A stretch of 64,000 nucleotides of DNA from Spongorhabdus nitratireducens (GTDB lineage: Bacteria; Pseudomonadota; Gammaproteobacteria; Pseudomonadales; Endozoicomonadaceae). The notes under the pieces were generated by a model that saw only the letters and a list, made by a program, of their open reading frames with translations, did not search any database and was not told the DNA's origin. Shown here in pieces: positions 25,498-33,056 of the stretch (position 1 is its first letter; each line of letters starts with the position of its first letter). The stretch covers positions 126,501-190,500 of the forward strand of contig CANDOC010000002.1 of the NCBI GenBank assembly GCA_947387575.1. The letters run 5' to 3'. A program made the position numbers and the translations under genes.

Positions 25498-26475
25498 TCA
25501 GGTTACAGGTTCGATTTCTCCACCAGCCTTGACTTCCCAGCAGCTGAAATCTTCTGCCATTGCAATTGGCCCGGAATAAACATTGGCAGCTTCCTGTCGC
25601 AGTGTTTCGATGCCTTCTTCACCTTGCTTGGGATTTTTCTGATAACGACCACTGAAATGGGTCAGAATAAGATTGCCCACACCGGCTTCTGCTGCAGCAA
25701 TTCCAACCTGTTCAGGTGTGCTGTGCATATACTCCGGTCCGATACGTTCTCTCAGTGCTTTGGAAAATGAGGCTTCATGAACCAGTAGATCAGCATCCCG
25801 CATAGCTTCAGCCAGCAGTTCGGGCCTGTCGTTATCACCACCTATAATTGCGATGCACTCCTTTTCAGGAGGCTGCATGACTTGCTGCGGCGAAACTGTG
25901 CATCCGTCGTCCAAAGTAACAGATTCGGCCTGCTGCAATCTGCCCCACAATGGTCCCCGGGGAACACCCAAAGCCTGAAGCTTTGACGTATCAAGTTTGC
26001 TGGAATGATTAATTTCCCTGAACTGGGCCGCAAAACTTGGTACCCGATGTGACAGCTCATGAGCAGTGATAACAAAGTCATCATCCCTGAAAGTAAATTC
26101 AGATGTGTCATTCCTTTTAAATATCAGCTTAAACGGCAGTTCATTAATATCTCCACCCAGCAGGGATGCTACAACATAAGCCTCCAGCCCTTCGGGTCCA
26201 CACAGCGTCAACGGTTGGGTTCGGCCTGCCATACTGGCCGATGCCAGCAAACCCGGAAGACCATAAATATGATCACCATGCATATGAGTGATAAAGATCA
26301 TTTGCAACCGGGAGGTGCAATAACGGGTTTTCAGCAACTGATGCTGAGTTGCCTCACCGCAATCCACCATATACCAGTCACGACTATCGCCTTTTGCCAA
26401 GGCTAATGATGTGACATTGCGCTGAATGGTGGGCAGTCCGGCTGAAGTCCCCAGAAAAGTGACTCTTATAGACAT
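25498..26475 (-). CDS. rnz: Ribonuclease Z (tRNA 3' endonuclease)
   Basis: This metallo-beta-lactamase-fold endonuclease removes 3' trailers from tRNA precursors. The 325 residues start with RVTFLGTSAGLPTIQRNVTS, the typical ElaC/RNase Z opening. The zinc-binding HxHxDH is in FITHMHGDHIYGLPGLL, and further metal ligands lie in LLVHEASF and LILTHFSGRYQ. The length is slightly above the 305 residues of E. coli ElaC. It is a single gene; a heptamer tandem repeat lies just upstream of its start. Confidence 0.95.
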   Translation of the reverse strand: MSIRVTFLGTSAGLPTIQRNVTSLALAKGDSRDWYMVDCGEATQHQLLKTRYCTSRLQMIFITHMHGDHIYGLPGLLASASMAGRTQPLTLCGPEGLEAYVVASLLGGDINELPFKLIFKRNDTSEFTFRDDDFVITAHELSHRVPSFAAQFREINHSSKLDTSKLQALGVPRGPLWGRLQQAESVTLDDGCTVSPQQVMQPPEKECIAIIGGDNDRPELLAEAMRDADLLVHEASFSKALRERIGPEYMHSTPEQVGIAAAEAGVGNLILTHFSGRYQKNPKQGEEGIETLRQEAANVYSGPIAMAEDFSCWEVKAGGEIEPVT

Positions 26476-26523
26476 TGAGTGAATTACCTGATTGTGACTT
26501 TTGCTGTTTTTACCACAATCGGG

Positions 26524-26579
26524 TGAATGGTGAATGGTGAATGGTGAATGGTGAATGGTGAATGGTGAATGGTGAATGG
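26524..26579. repeat. Heptanucleotide tandem repeat, 8 copies of TGAATGG
   Basis: Eight perfect consecutive copies of a 7-base unit lie 48 bases upstream of the rnz start, in the rnz-yqhD intergenic region. Perfect identity between copies suggests active slippage, so copy number is likely to vary between strains. Its position in the rnz upstream region could change promoter spacing. Confidence 0.95.
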
Positions 26580-26646
26580 CTTGTAGTGTGAGGGATCACT
26601 CAAATCGGTCAAGCCACTCCGCACATCTATTCACCATTCAGCTTCT

Positions 26647-27801
26647 TTACAGCGAACGGGTCAGGATTTCCTCAGAAACTTCCGGAGTAATATCTCGCCC
26701 TTCACCCAGCTTGACCATATTGTGACGCTTCAGCTGGTCTACGATTTTGGCAACACCTTCTTCACCAATACCGTAGTCAGACAGGCGGGTTTTGATGCCC
26801 ATCTGTTCAAAGAACTCACGAGTTTTGCTGATAGCCAGTTCAATTCTTTCGTCTTCACTGCCGGCAGTAATGTTCCAGATACGCTCGGCGTATTGCAGCA
26901 GCTTGGCTTTTTTCTGTTCTTTCATTACGGCCATCAGAGATGGCAGTACGATTGCCAGCGTCTGGCCATGGTCTAGCCCATAGAGCGCAGTCAGCTCGTG
27001 ACCAATCATATGGGTTGCCCAGTCATGGGGAACACCCTGACCGATGAGACCATTCAGCGCCTGGTTTGCAGTCCACATAATGGTGGAACGGACATCATAA
27101 TCCTGTGGCTGAGTCAGTACTTTGGGGCCTTCCTCAATCAGCGTCAGCAGCAGGCCTTCAGCATAACGGTCTTGCACATGGCTGTTTTCGCGGCAGGTCA
27201 GGTACTGTTCGATGACATGAACAAAGGCATCAACCACACCATTGGCAGACTGGTTCTCTGGCAAACTGTATGTAGTTTCTGGATCCAGAACTGCAAACTG
27301 CGGGTACAGCAGCGGATGACCAAAGGCCAGCTTGTCGAGGGTGGCTTTTTTAGTGATAACTGCACCGGCATTACTTTCAGAACCGGTTGCCGGCAGTGTC
27401 AGCACGTTACCGGCCGGAACCGCTGATTTGACCTTGGCCCGTTCACTCAGAATGGTCCAGGGATCACCTTCAAACGGAATAGCGGCGGCAATAAACTTGG
27501 TACCATCAATAACTGAGCCACCACCCACAGCCAGCAGGAAATCAATCTTTTCCTTGCGAGCAAGCTCTACTGCCTGCATCAGGGTTTCATAGGTCGGGTT
27601 GGGTTCAATACCACCAAACTCCAGTACTGTGTGCTCGTTCAGTGCTTCCAGCACCTGATCCAGTGTGCCATTCTTTTTTATGCTTCCGCCGCCGTATGTG
27701 ATCAGAACTCTGGCATCAGCCGGGATCTCTTCTGCTACACGGGCAATCTGACCCTTGCCAAAATGAACACGAGTCGGATTGTGGTAACTGAAATTCAGCA
27801 T
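26647..27801 (-). CDS. yqhD: YqhD-type NADPH-dependent aldehyde reductase (iron-containing alcohol dehydrogenase family)
   Basis: This enzyme reduces short aldehydes and protects against lipid-peroxidation products in E. coli. The 384 residues match YqhD along the whole length: NPTRVHFGKGQI near the start, VLITYGGGSIKKNGTLDQVL, FLLAVGGGSVIDGTKFIAAA (the GGGS nucleotide motif) and TLPATGSESNAGAVI. The metal-site region GVPHDWATHMIGHELTALYG and DHGQTLAIVLPSL follow. E. coli YqhD has 387 residues. It is a single gene; upstream on the same strand is tRNA-Arg. Confidence 0.94.
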   Translation of the reverse strand: MLNFSYHNPTRVHFGKGQIARVAEEIPADARVLITYGGGSIKKNGTLDQVLEALNEHTVLEFGGIEPNPTYETLMQAVELARKEKIDFLLAVGGGSVIDGTKFIAAAIPFEGDPWTILSERAKVKSAVPAGNVLTLPATGSESNAGAVITKKATLDKLAFGHPLLYPQFAVLDPETTYSLPENQSANGVVDAFVHVIEQYLTCRENSHVQDRYAEGLLLTLIEEGPKVLTQPQDYDVRSTIMWTANQALNGLIGQGVPHDWATHMIGHELTALYGLDHGQTLAIVLPSLMAVMKEQKKAKLLQYAERIWNITAGSEDERIELAISKTREFFEQMGIKTRLSDYGIGEEGVAKIVDQLKRHNMVKLGEGRDITPEVSEEILTRSL

Positions 27802-27979
27802 TGATTACTCCGTCAATTGATTCGTTTCCAGCACAAACCCGCTGCTGGACACACAATGTAACGGACAATAGCAAAACCGCCATAGCCGTAAAAGCACAGC
27901 AAATAGCGCATAGAGCCGCAAGCCAAAGAATGAGCTACGAATTAAAGACAAGTTTGATAGGGAGAAAGAGAAGTAAAGG

Positions 27980-28056
27980 TGGCGCACCCGACAGGATTTG
28001 AACCTGTGACCCCAGGCTTCGGAGGCCTGTACTCTATCCAACTGAGCTACGGGTGC
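27980..28056 (-). tRNA. tRNA-Arg (anticodon CCG)
   Basis: The 77-base gene folds as a cloverleaf. The acceptor stem starts GCACCCG, the D arm holds AGCTCAGTTGGATAGAGT, and the T arm holds GGTTCAAATCC. The anticodon stem CAGGC/GCCTG encloses the loop CTCCGAA, giving anticodon CCG for arginine codon CGG. The CCA end is encoded. Confidence 0.96.
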
Positions 28057-28455
28057 ATGCGCCGAAACAGGACGTTTCAGCGAAGGCAATAATACTGATC
28101 AGTTACGCTTCTGTCCACGCCTTGCCGGGAAAAATTGTATTCATCCGGCGAAATTGCTTTCAACACTCAAACCTCTGGTTTGCTGCTATGAAACGGCCAT
28201 CAAGCCCCGGACTGATAATCAGTACATGACCCCACACCTGCTTTTGCTGAATACCCCTGCGGACAACAAGGAAAACGGTGCGATTTAATGGCGGTTTAGT
28301 CTATAATCCGCACGGTTTATGCCTATATGGTAGAGACCGACGTCTCGCTAACAATGACAAAGCCAGGACGATTCACCAGCAACGGCAAGACCACAGCCCG
28401 TTCCGCAGGGAGCCGTCGTAAGGCTGAGACCATACGTTGAGGAATGGTGGCCTAC
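28057..28455. other. Promoter region of cytochrome c5 and tRNA-Arg
   Basis: This 400-base gap has no gene. It holds a perfect plus-strand -10 hexamer, TATAAT at 28302-28307, with no strong -35. It gives a leader of about 145 bases containing a short hairpin (GAGAC/GTCTC at 28333-28345) before the cytochrome gene. The tRNA promoter must lie at the left end on the other strand. Confidence 0.45.
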
Positions 28456-28920
28456 ATGAAAACAACACAGGCAGTAAATGCTGCTTCCCTGTTCGTAAAA
28501 AGTATTCTGGTTGGGGGATTGCTCGCGGGTTCCCTGCAGACTTTCGCTGCAGTTGAACTGGATGATGCAAGCCGTGCAGAAATTGTCGAGCGTATCCAAC
28601 CGATGGGGCATGTATGCAAAATCGGTGAAGACTGTGCCAACGGTGCGGCGGTAGCCAGTGCCAGCAGTGGCCCTCGTGAGCCGGAAGCCATCTTTAACCA
28701 GTACTGCGGCGCTTGTCACAACTCCGGTTTGCTGGGTGCTCCGAAGGTAAATGATGATGCAAGCTGGAATGCACGTCTGCAGGCCGCCGGAGACTTTACC
28801 GGACTGCTGAACAATGCGATCAATGGTATCAAGGCGATGCCGCCGAAAGGTACCTGCATGGATTGTACTGATGACGAAATCAGCGCAACCATCACTTATA
28901 TGAGCAAGCTGAAGCCTTAA
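28456..28920 (+). CDS. Cytochrome c5-type monoheme cytochrome
   Basis: This is a periplasmic electron carrier. The ATG at 28456, with GGTGG five bases upstream, gives 154 residues: a signal peptide (hydrophobic SILVGGLLAGSLQTFAA) and a c5-type domain with the heme site CGACH. The conserved C-terminal cysteine pair CMDC, which forms a disulfide in cytochromes c5, is present, as is the axial methionine in KAMPPKGTCMDCTDDEI. An extra segment with two cysteines precedes the domain (HVCKIGEDCANG). A GTG-less start four codons upstream is too close to the ribosome-binding site. A strong terminator follows. Confidence 0.9.
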   Translation: MKTTQAVNAASLFVKSILVGGLLAGSLQTFAAVELDDASRAEIVERIQPMGHVCKIGEDCANGAAVASASSGPREPEAIFNQYCGACHNSGLLGAPKVNDDASWNARLQAAGDFTGLLNNAINGIKAMPPKGTCMDCTDDEISATITYMSKLKP

Positions 28921-28935
28921 TCATTTAAGTACTTG

Positions 28936-28965
28936 GAGAAAGTCTGCAATTCTGCAGACTTTCTC
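28936..28965. terminator. Terminator after cytochrome c5
   Basis: A 13-bp perfect stem (GAGAAAGTCTGCA and its complement) encloses a 4-base loop, 15 bases after the cytochrome stop codon. The T tract is short. Confidence 0.8.
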
Positions 28966-29061
28966 GACTCCTCCCTCTTGAGCCTGTATCAACCCCGCCG
29001 ATAACTTTTTCTGATATCACTTTTCTGCATCCGGATTAAAGCCTGTTCAGGGAGAGGCCTT

Positions 29062-30309
29062 ATGACCCAGACCTTTGACGCACTGCGCCTTTTGGTGGTG
29101 GAAGACCATCAGTTTCAGCGCATGGTTGCGGTCAAGGTTATGACCGGTCTTGGCGTCGCATCAGTACAGGAAGCCGAAGATGGTCAGGATGCGCTGGACA
29201 AGATCGCCGCAAGTACAGATCCCATCGATATCACTATCTGTGATCTGGATATGCCCGGTATGGACGGTATCGAGTTTATCCGCCATGTCGCCGAGAAAAA
29301 GCTGACATCAGCCATTGTCGTCGCCAGTGCGATGGAGCCGGAACTGATCCGCACCGTAGAAGACATGGCTGCCGAGCATGGCATGAAAGTCCTTGGAACG
29401 CTGGAAAAGCCGATTAATCCGGAAAAGGTCAAGACACTGTTCGAGCAGTTCCTGTCGGAGCAGGCAGCAGCAGGTTCCGGTTCTGGCTCATCAGAGCTGG
29501 TTATCACCAAAGATATGTTGATAACAGCGATTCAGGACGGCCAAATCATACCCTGGTTCCAGCCCAAGGTTCTGATCAGCAATGGCCAATGGGTATCCTG
29601 CGAAGCGCTGGCCCGCTGGCAACACCCTGAAAAAGGCATGATCTACCCCGGACAGTTTATCAATGAGGTCGAAACATTCGGACTGATGGATGAGATGACC
29701 GAATCCATCATTTCCCGGTCCATTGAGCAAATCAAACAATGGCAGTCTGAAGGTCGGCTGATTAATACCTCGGTTAATATCTCCCCTTCCATGCTGGGCA
29801 ATATTCAATTACCGGAAAAGCTGATGCAAATGATCAAGGCCGTTGGTATTGGCCCGGAACTGCTGACGCTCGAGATTACTGAAAGTGCGGTGATGGAAAA
29901 TGTGGCTCACTGTCTGTCAACGCTGGCCAGACTGAAAATGAAAGGATTTACCCTGTCGATTGATGATTTCGGTACTGGCTATTCCAGTATGCAGCAACTT
30001 AACCGAATCCCTTTCTCCGAGCTGAAAATAGACCAGTCCTTCGTCAAGGATGCTGTATCAGACCCGACCCGCCGAGCCATTGTTGAGGCCAATATCGAAC
30101 TGGCCCGCAAGTTGAAACTGAAAACTGTCGCCGAAGGGCTGGAATCAGCCGCCGACTGGCAGTTACTCAATGAGCTGCAATGTGATGTAGCCCAGGGCTA
30201 TTTTGTTGGCAAGCCCATGCCTGCCGATCAGTTTTCGGACTGGGAGGCCGAGTGGAAACAGACTTATAGCAGCCTGAGTAGCAATACTTCTGATCAGGAT
30301 GAGACATAA
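29062..30309 (+). CDS. REC-EAL response regulator, cyclic di-GMP phosphodiesterase (RocR-like)
   Basis: An N-terminal receiver (1-130) with phosphoacceptor Asp in ICDLDMPGMDG is joined by a Gly/Ser-rich linker to an EAL domain. The EAL domain keeps its catalytic motifs: EALARW, LEITESAVM, the IDDFGTGYSS loop, KIDQSFVKD and TVAEGLE. It should therefore hydrolyse cyclic di-GMP under phosphorylation control. The layout and length (415) match RocR of Pseudomonas aeruginosa, but no cognate histidine kinase gene is adjacent. GGGAGAGG precedes the ATG. The 3' end overlaps the convergent Lrp-type regulator gene by 16 bases. Confidence 0.9.
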   Translation: MTQTFDALRLLVVEDHQFQRMVAVKVMTGLGVASVQEAEDGQDALDKIAASTDPIDITICDLDMPGMDGIEFIRHVAEKKLTSAIVVASAMEPELIRTVEDMAAEHGMKVLGTLEKPINPEKVKTLFEQFLSEQAAAGSGSGSSELVITKDMLITAIQDGQIIPWFQPKVLISNGQWVSCEALARWQHPEKGMIYPGQFINEVETFGLMDEMTESIISRSIEQIKQWQSEGRLINTSVNISPSMLGNIQLPEKLMQMIKAVGIGPELLTLEITESAVMENVAHCLSTLARLKMKGFTLSIDDFGTGYSSMQQLNRIPFSELKIDQSFVKDAVSDPTRRAIVEANIELARKLKLKTVAEGLESAADWQLLNELQCDVAQGYFVGKPMPADQFSDWEAEWKQTYSSLSSNTSDQDET

Positions 30310-30782
30310 TCCAGCGGCAATGCCGTTGTATCGACAATTTTCCGCATCATAAAGCTTGATTTCACCCCTGTTACTCCCCGCAACCGGGTAATTCTTCCCA
30401 GCAGGAAATCGTGATAGGCATCCATATCCGGCACCGCAATTTTCAACAAATAGTCGGCATCGTGCCCGGTGATCAGATAGCACTCCAATACTTCCGGGAA
30501 GGTGCCAATCGCTTTTTCAAACGAATCAAAGCGATCAGGAATATGTTTATCCATACTGATATGCAGTAAAGCAATCAGATTAAGGTTAACAGCCCGATGA
30601 TCCAGCCTGACCACTCGCTCGGCAATGACTCCGCTGTCTTCCAGTGCTTTAACCCGGCGGGAACAGGGCGCTGCAGTTAACCCGACTCGCTCTGCCAGCT
30701 CCTGATTGGAAAGGCTGCCATTACGCTGTAATTCTTTGAGAATTTTCAGATCAAAACGGTCAAGGTGATGCTTTGTTTTCAT
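30294..30782 (-). CDS. Lrp/AsnC-family transcriptional regulator
   Basis: The 162 residues comprise an N-terminal helix-turn-helix (DRFDLKILKELQRNG, then LSNQELAERVGLTAAPCSRRV) and a C-terminal RAM ligand/oligomerisation domain (FPEVLECYLITGHDADYLLKI). Members sense amino acids. The ATG at 30782 is used rather than a TTG two codons earlier. It is transcribed away from leuA, 425 bases distant, so it could control leuA or itself; no operator was identified. Confidence 0.9.
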   Translation of the reverse strand: MKTKHHLDRFDLKILKELQRNGSLSNQELAERVGLTAAPCSRRVKALEDSGVIAERVVRLDHRAVNLNLIALLHISMDKHIPDRFDSFEKAIGTFPEVLECYLITGHDADYLLKIAVPDMDAYHDFLLGRITRLRGVTGVKSSFMMRKIVDTTALPLDYVSS

Positions 30783-31121
30783 GAACAAGGTTTCCAGCGC
30801 AATTTTTATAAATATAGATCACCAAAGACTTAAGTATTATTGCTCAAAAAAAACAATACAAGCATATAAAGATCAGCAATTGCGCCCCACCTTCCCTAAA
30901 ATATTCCTCGTAATGACGCAATCAGGGCAAAAGCATGACGTTGTATCAAGCCGCTGCCGGAAGTTTCGGTCATAACAATTACGAATCCATACCGAGCCGG
31001 TCAATGCTGAACCCGCTATCGAATCAGAAAGCGGGTAATACAACAGCCACAAGCCGATGTATTCAAACCAGGCTCAGCAGCTTAAAAAGCTGAAAACAGT
31101 GTTTTACCCGGACACATCCTA

Positions 31122-31159
31122 CATGCTGTCCGACTGCATTCCGGCCAGTCGGCAGCATG
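31122..31159 (+). promoter_or_regulatory. Strong hairpin in the leuA leader region
   Basis: CATGCTGTCCGACTG (31122-31136) pairs with CAGTCGGCAGCATG (31146-31159), with one bulged T and a 9-base loop, ending 48 bases before the leuA start. There is no U tract, so it is not a classic terminator. It may be an RNA leader element or an upstream transcript end. The rest of the 425-base gap between the lrp-like gene and leuA holds no recognisable gene; a 29-codon frame at 31004 is not leucine-rich enough for an attenuator peptide. Confidence 0.45.
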
Positions 31160-31207
31160 CCCCCCGAAAACAACAGCATATATGACTCAAGTCGCGGGAT
31201 TATTTTC

Positions 31208-32875
31208 ATGTTCAACCACCGTAAATATCAGCCCTTTCCAGCGATTCGCCTGACAGATCGCACCTGGCCTGATCAGGTTATCAGCACTGCTCCGGACTGG
31301 TGCAGCGTAGACCTGCGGGACGGAAACCAGGCACTGGTTAACCCCATGAGTGTTGAGCAGAAAACCCGACTGTTTCTGTTGCTGGTAAAGCTGGGCTTCA
31401 AAGAAATTGAAGTTGGTTTCCCTGCGGCTTCAACTCCGGACTTCGAGTTTATCCGCAAGCTGATTGATGAAGATATGATTCCGGGTGATGTCACGGTACA
31501 GGTGCTGACGCAGGCTCGGGAATCCTTGATAGCACGCACCTTTGAGGCATTAAGCGGCGCCAAAAAGGCCATTGTCCATGTATATAACTCCACTTCCACT
31601 GTGCAGCGGGAGCAGGTATTTGGGATGGATTGCAGTGGCATCACCAGCATTGCCGTTCAGGGTGCCCGCTGGATCAGGGAACATGCCGCCCGTCATCCGG
31701 AAACTGACTGGACCTTCCAGTATTCACCGGAAAGCTTTACCGGTACCGAGCTCGAGTACGCCAAAGAAGTTTGTGATGCGGTCATCAATATCTGGCAACC
31801 AGAGCAGGGTCAGAAAGTCGTAATCAATCTGCCGGCAACAGTGGAAATGTCGACCCCCAATATCTTCGCTGACCAGATCGAGTGGTTTTGCCGCCATTTG
31901 AATCAGCGTGAACATATCCGCATCAGTCTGCACACCCACAATGACCGCGGCTGTGCGGTTGCAGCAGCAGAACTTGGCTTGATGGCCGGTGCCGACCGGG
32001 TGGAAGGCACACTGGTTGGCAATGGTGAACGAACCGGCAATACCGACTTGATTACCATGGCGATGAACCTGTATTCCCAGGGCGTTGATCCCCAACTCGA
32101 CCTGTCCGATGTGGCTGAAATTATTAAAACCGTTGAATACTGTACCGAGCTGCCTGTTCCAGCACGTCACCCCTGGATTGGTGAGCTGGTTTATACCGCA
32201 TTCTCAGGTAGTCACCAGGATGCTATCCGCAAATCAATGCATTACCACCAGGAACACAGTCAGCCCCACTGGAATGTGGCTTATCTTCCGGTCGACCCTC
32301 ATGATCTGGGTCGGGAATACGAGGAGGTGGTACGTATCAACAGCCAGAGCGGCAAGGGAGGTGTCGCCCTGGTTCTGGAAAGGGATTTTGGCATTGTGCT
32401 GCCCAAGTGGTTCCATCCGGAAGTGGCTCAGGTGGTTCAACAGGCAGCAGAGGAAAGTGGCTTCGAAGTCCGCCCCAAAACCATCCATGACCTGTACCAG
32501 CGCCACTTTGTTCATGTGCCGACTGACTGGCAGTTAAACGATTATGAGCTGCATACTCACGACCATCATGTTACAGCCCGCTTTACCGTCGGTAATGGCG
32601 GGGTTACGACAGTCATGAGTGGCAGTGGCTCAGGTGTTATTGAAGCCTTGTGCGATGCACTGGAATGTCAGGTTGATATTGAACAGTTTGACCTGCATGC
32701 CATCACCGGTGGCACCAATGCCCAGGCCCAGGCCTGTATCGCCGCGCGAATTGATAACGGTGAGATTTACTACGGTATTGCCAGCGATGAAGACAGTTCG
32801 GCCGCTGCGCTGCAGGCTATTTTGACGGCAGTCAGCCACTGTTACAGCCATCAGTCTCTTGAAGGCGTTGCCTGA
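31208..32875 (+). CDS. leuA: 2-isopropylmalate synthase (long, LeuA type)
   Basis: LeuA condenses acetyl-CoA with 2-oxoisovalerate, the first step of leucine synthesis. The ATG at 31208, giving MFNHRKYQPFPAI, fits the conserved N terminus of the roughly 556-residue type found in Pseudomonas and Actinobacteria. The metal and substrate site is visible in CSVDLRDGNQALVNPM and the later SLHTHNDRGCAV. The C-terminal regulatory domain carries GSGSGVIEALCDAL and GGTNAQAQACIAAR. An upstream in-frame ATG at 31157 lies inside the leader hairpin and is less likely. It is a single gene, with no leuBCD nearby. Confidence 0.95.
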   Translation: MFNHRKYQPFPAIRLTDRTWPDQVISTAPDWCSVDLRDGNQALVNPMSVEQKTRLFLLLVKLGFKEIEVGFPAASTPDFEFIRKLIDEDMIPGDVTVQVLTQARESLIARTFEALSGAKKAIVHVYNSTSTVQREQVFGMDCSGITSIAVQGARWIREHAARHPETDWTFQYSPESFTGTELEYAKEVCDAVINIWQPEQGQKVVINLPATVEMSTPNIFADQIEWFCRHLNQREHIRISLHTHNDRGCAVAAAELGLMAGADRVEGTLVGNGERTGNTDLITMAMNLYSQGVDPQLDLSDVAEIIKTVEYCTELPVPARHPWIGELVYTAFSGSHQDAIRKSMHYHQEHSQPHWNVAYLPVDPHDLGREYEEVVRINSQSGKGGVALVLERDFGIVLPKWFHPEVAQVVQQAAEESGFEVRPKTIHDLYQRHFVHVPTDWQLNDYELHTHDHHVTARFTVGNGGVTTVMSGSGSGVIEALCDALECQVDIEQFDLHAITGGTNAQAQACIAARIDNGEIYYGIASDEDSSAAALQAILTAVSHCYSHQSLEGVA

Positions 32876-32919
32876 GACAATAAAAGCTCCAGTTGTTCTA
32901 ATGCGTCCCAAAGCGCACC

Positions 32920-33009
32920 AGCTGTTTATGGTCTAGCCTGAATACGGCTAATCATAAACAGCTTCAAATAAGCAGCCACAGCTGTTCGAAGAAGAACAGC
33001 TGTGGCTGC
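32920..33009. repeat. Two consecutive strong hairpins between leuA and the acyltransferase gene
   Basis: Hairpin 1 (32920-32963) has an 11-bp outer stem (AGCTGTTTATG) and an inner TAGCC/GGCTA stem. Hairpin 2 (32972-33009) has a 16-bp perfect stem (GCAGCCACAGCTGTTC) with a 6-base loop. Neither is followed by a clear U tract. Both contain AGCTGTT. They probably end or stabilise the leuA transcript. Confidence 0.7.
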
Positions 33010-33056
33010 GATACAACAGAACAACTTATAGAACAAACTGGAGCGTTACGATAAAA

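Noticed and set aside
26524-26579. Heptamer repeat as a CRISPR array
   Set aside because: Units are 7 bases and directly adjacent, without spacers; no cas genes.
31004-31093. 29-codon frame upstream of leuA as an attenuator leader peptide
   Set aside because: Leucine codons are scattered rather than consecutive and no terminator/antiterminator pair with U tract is visible.
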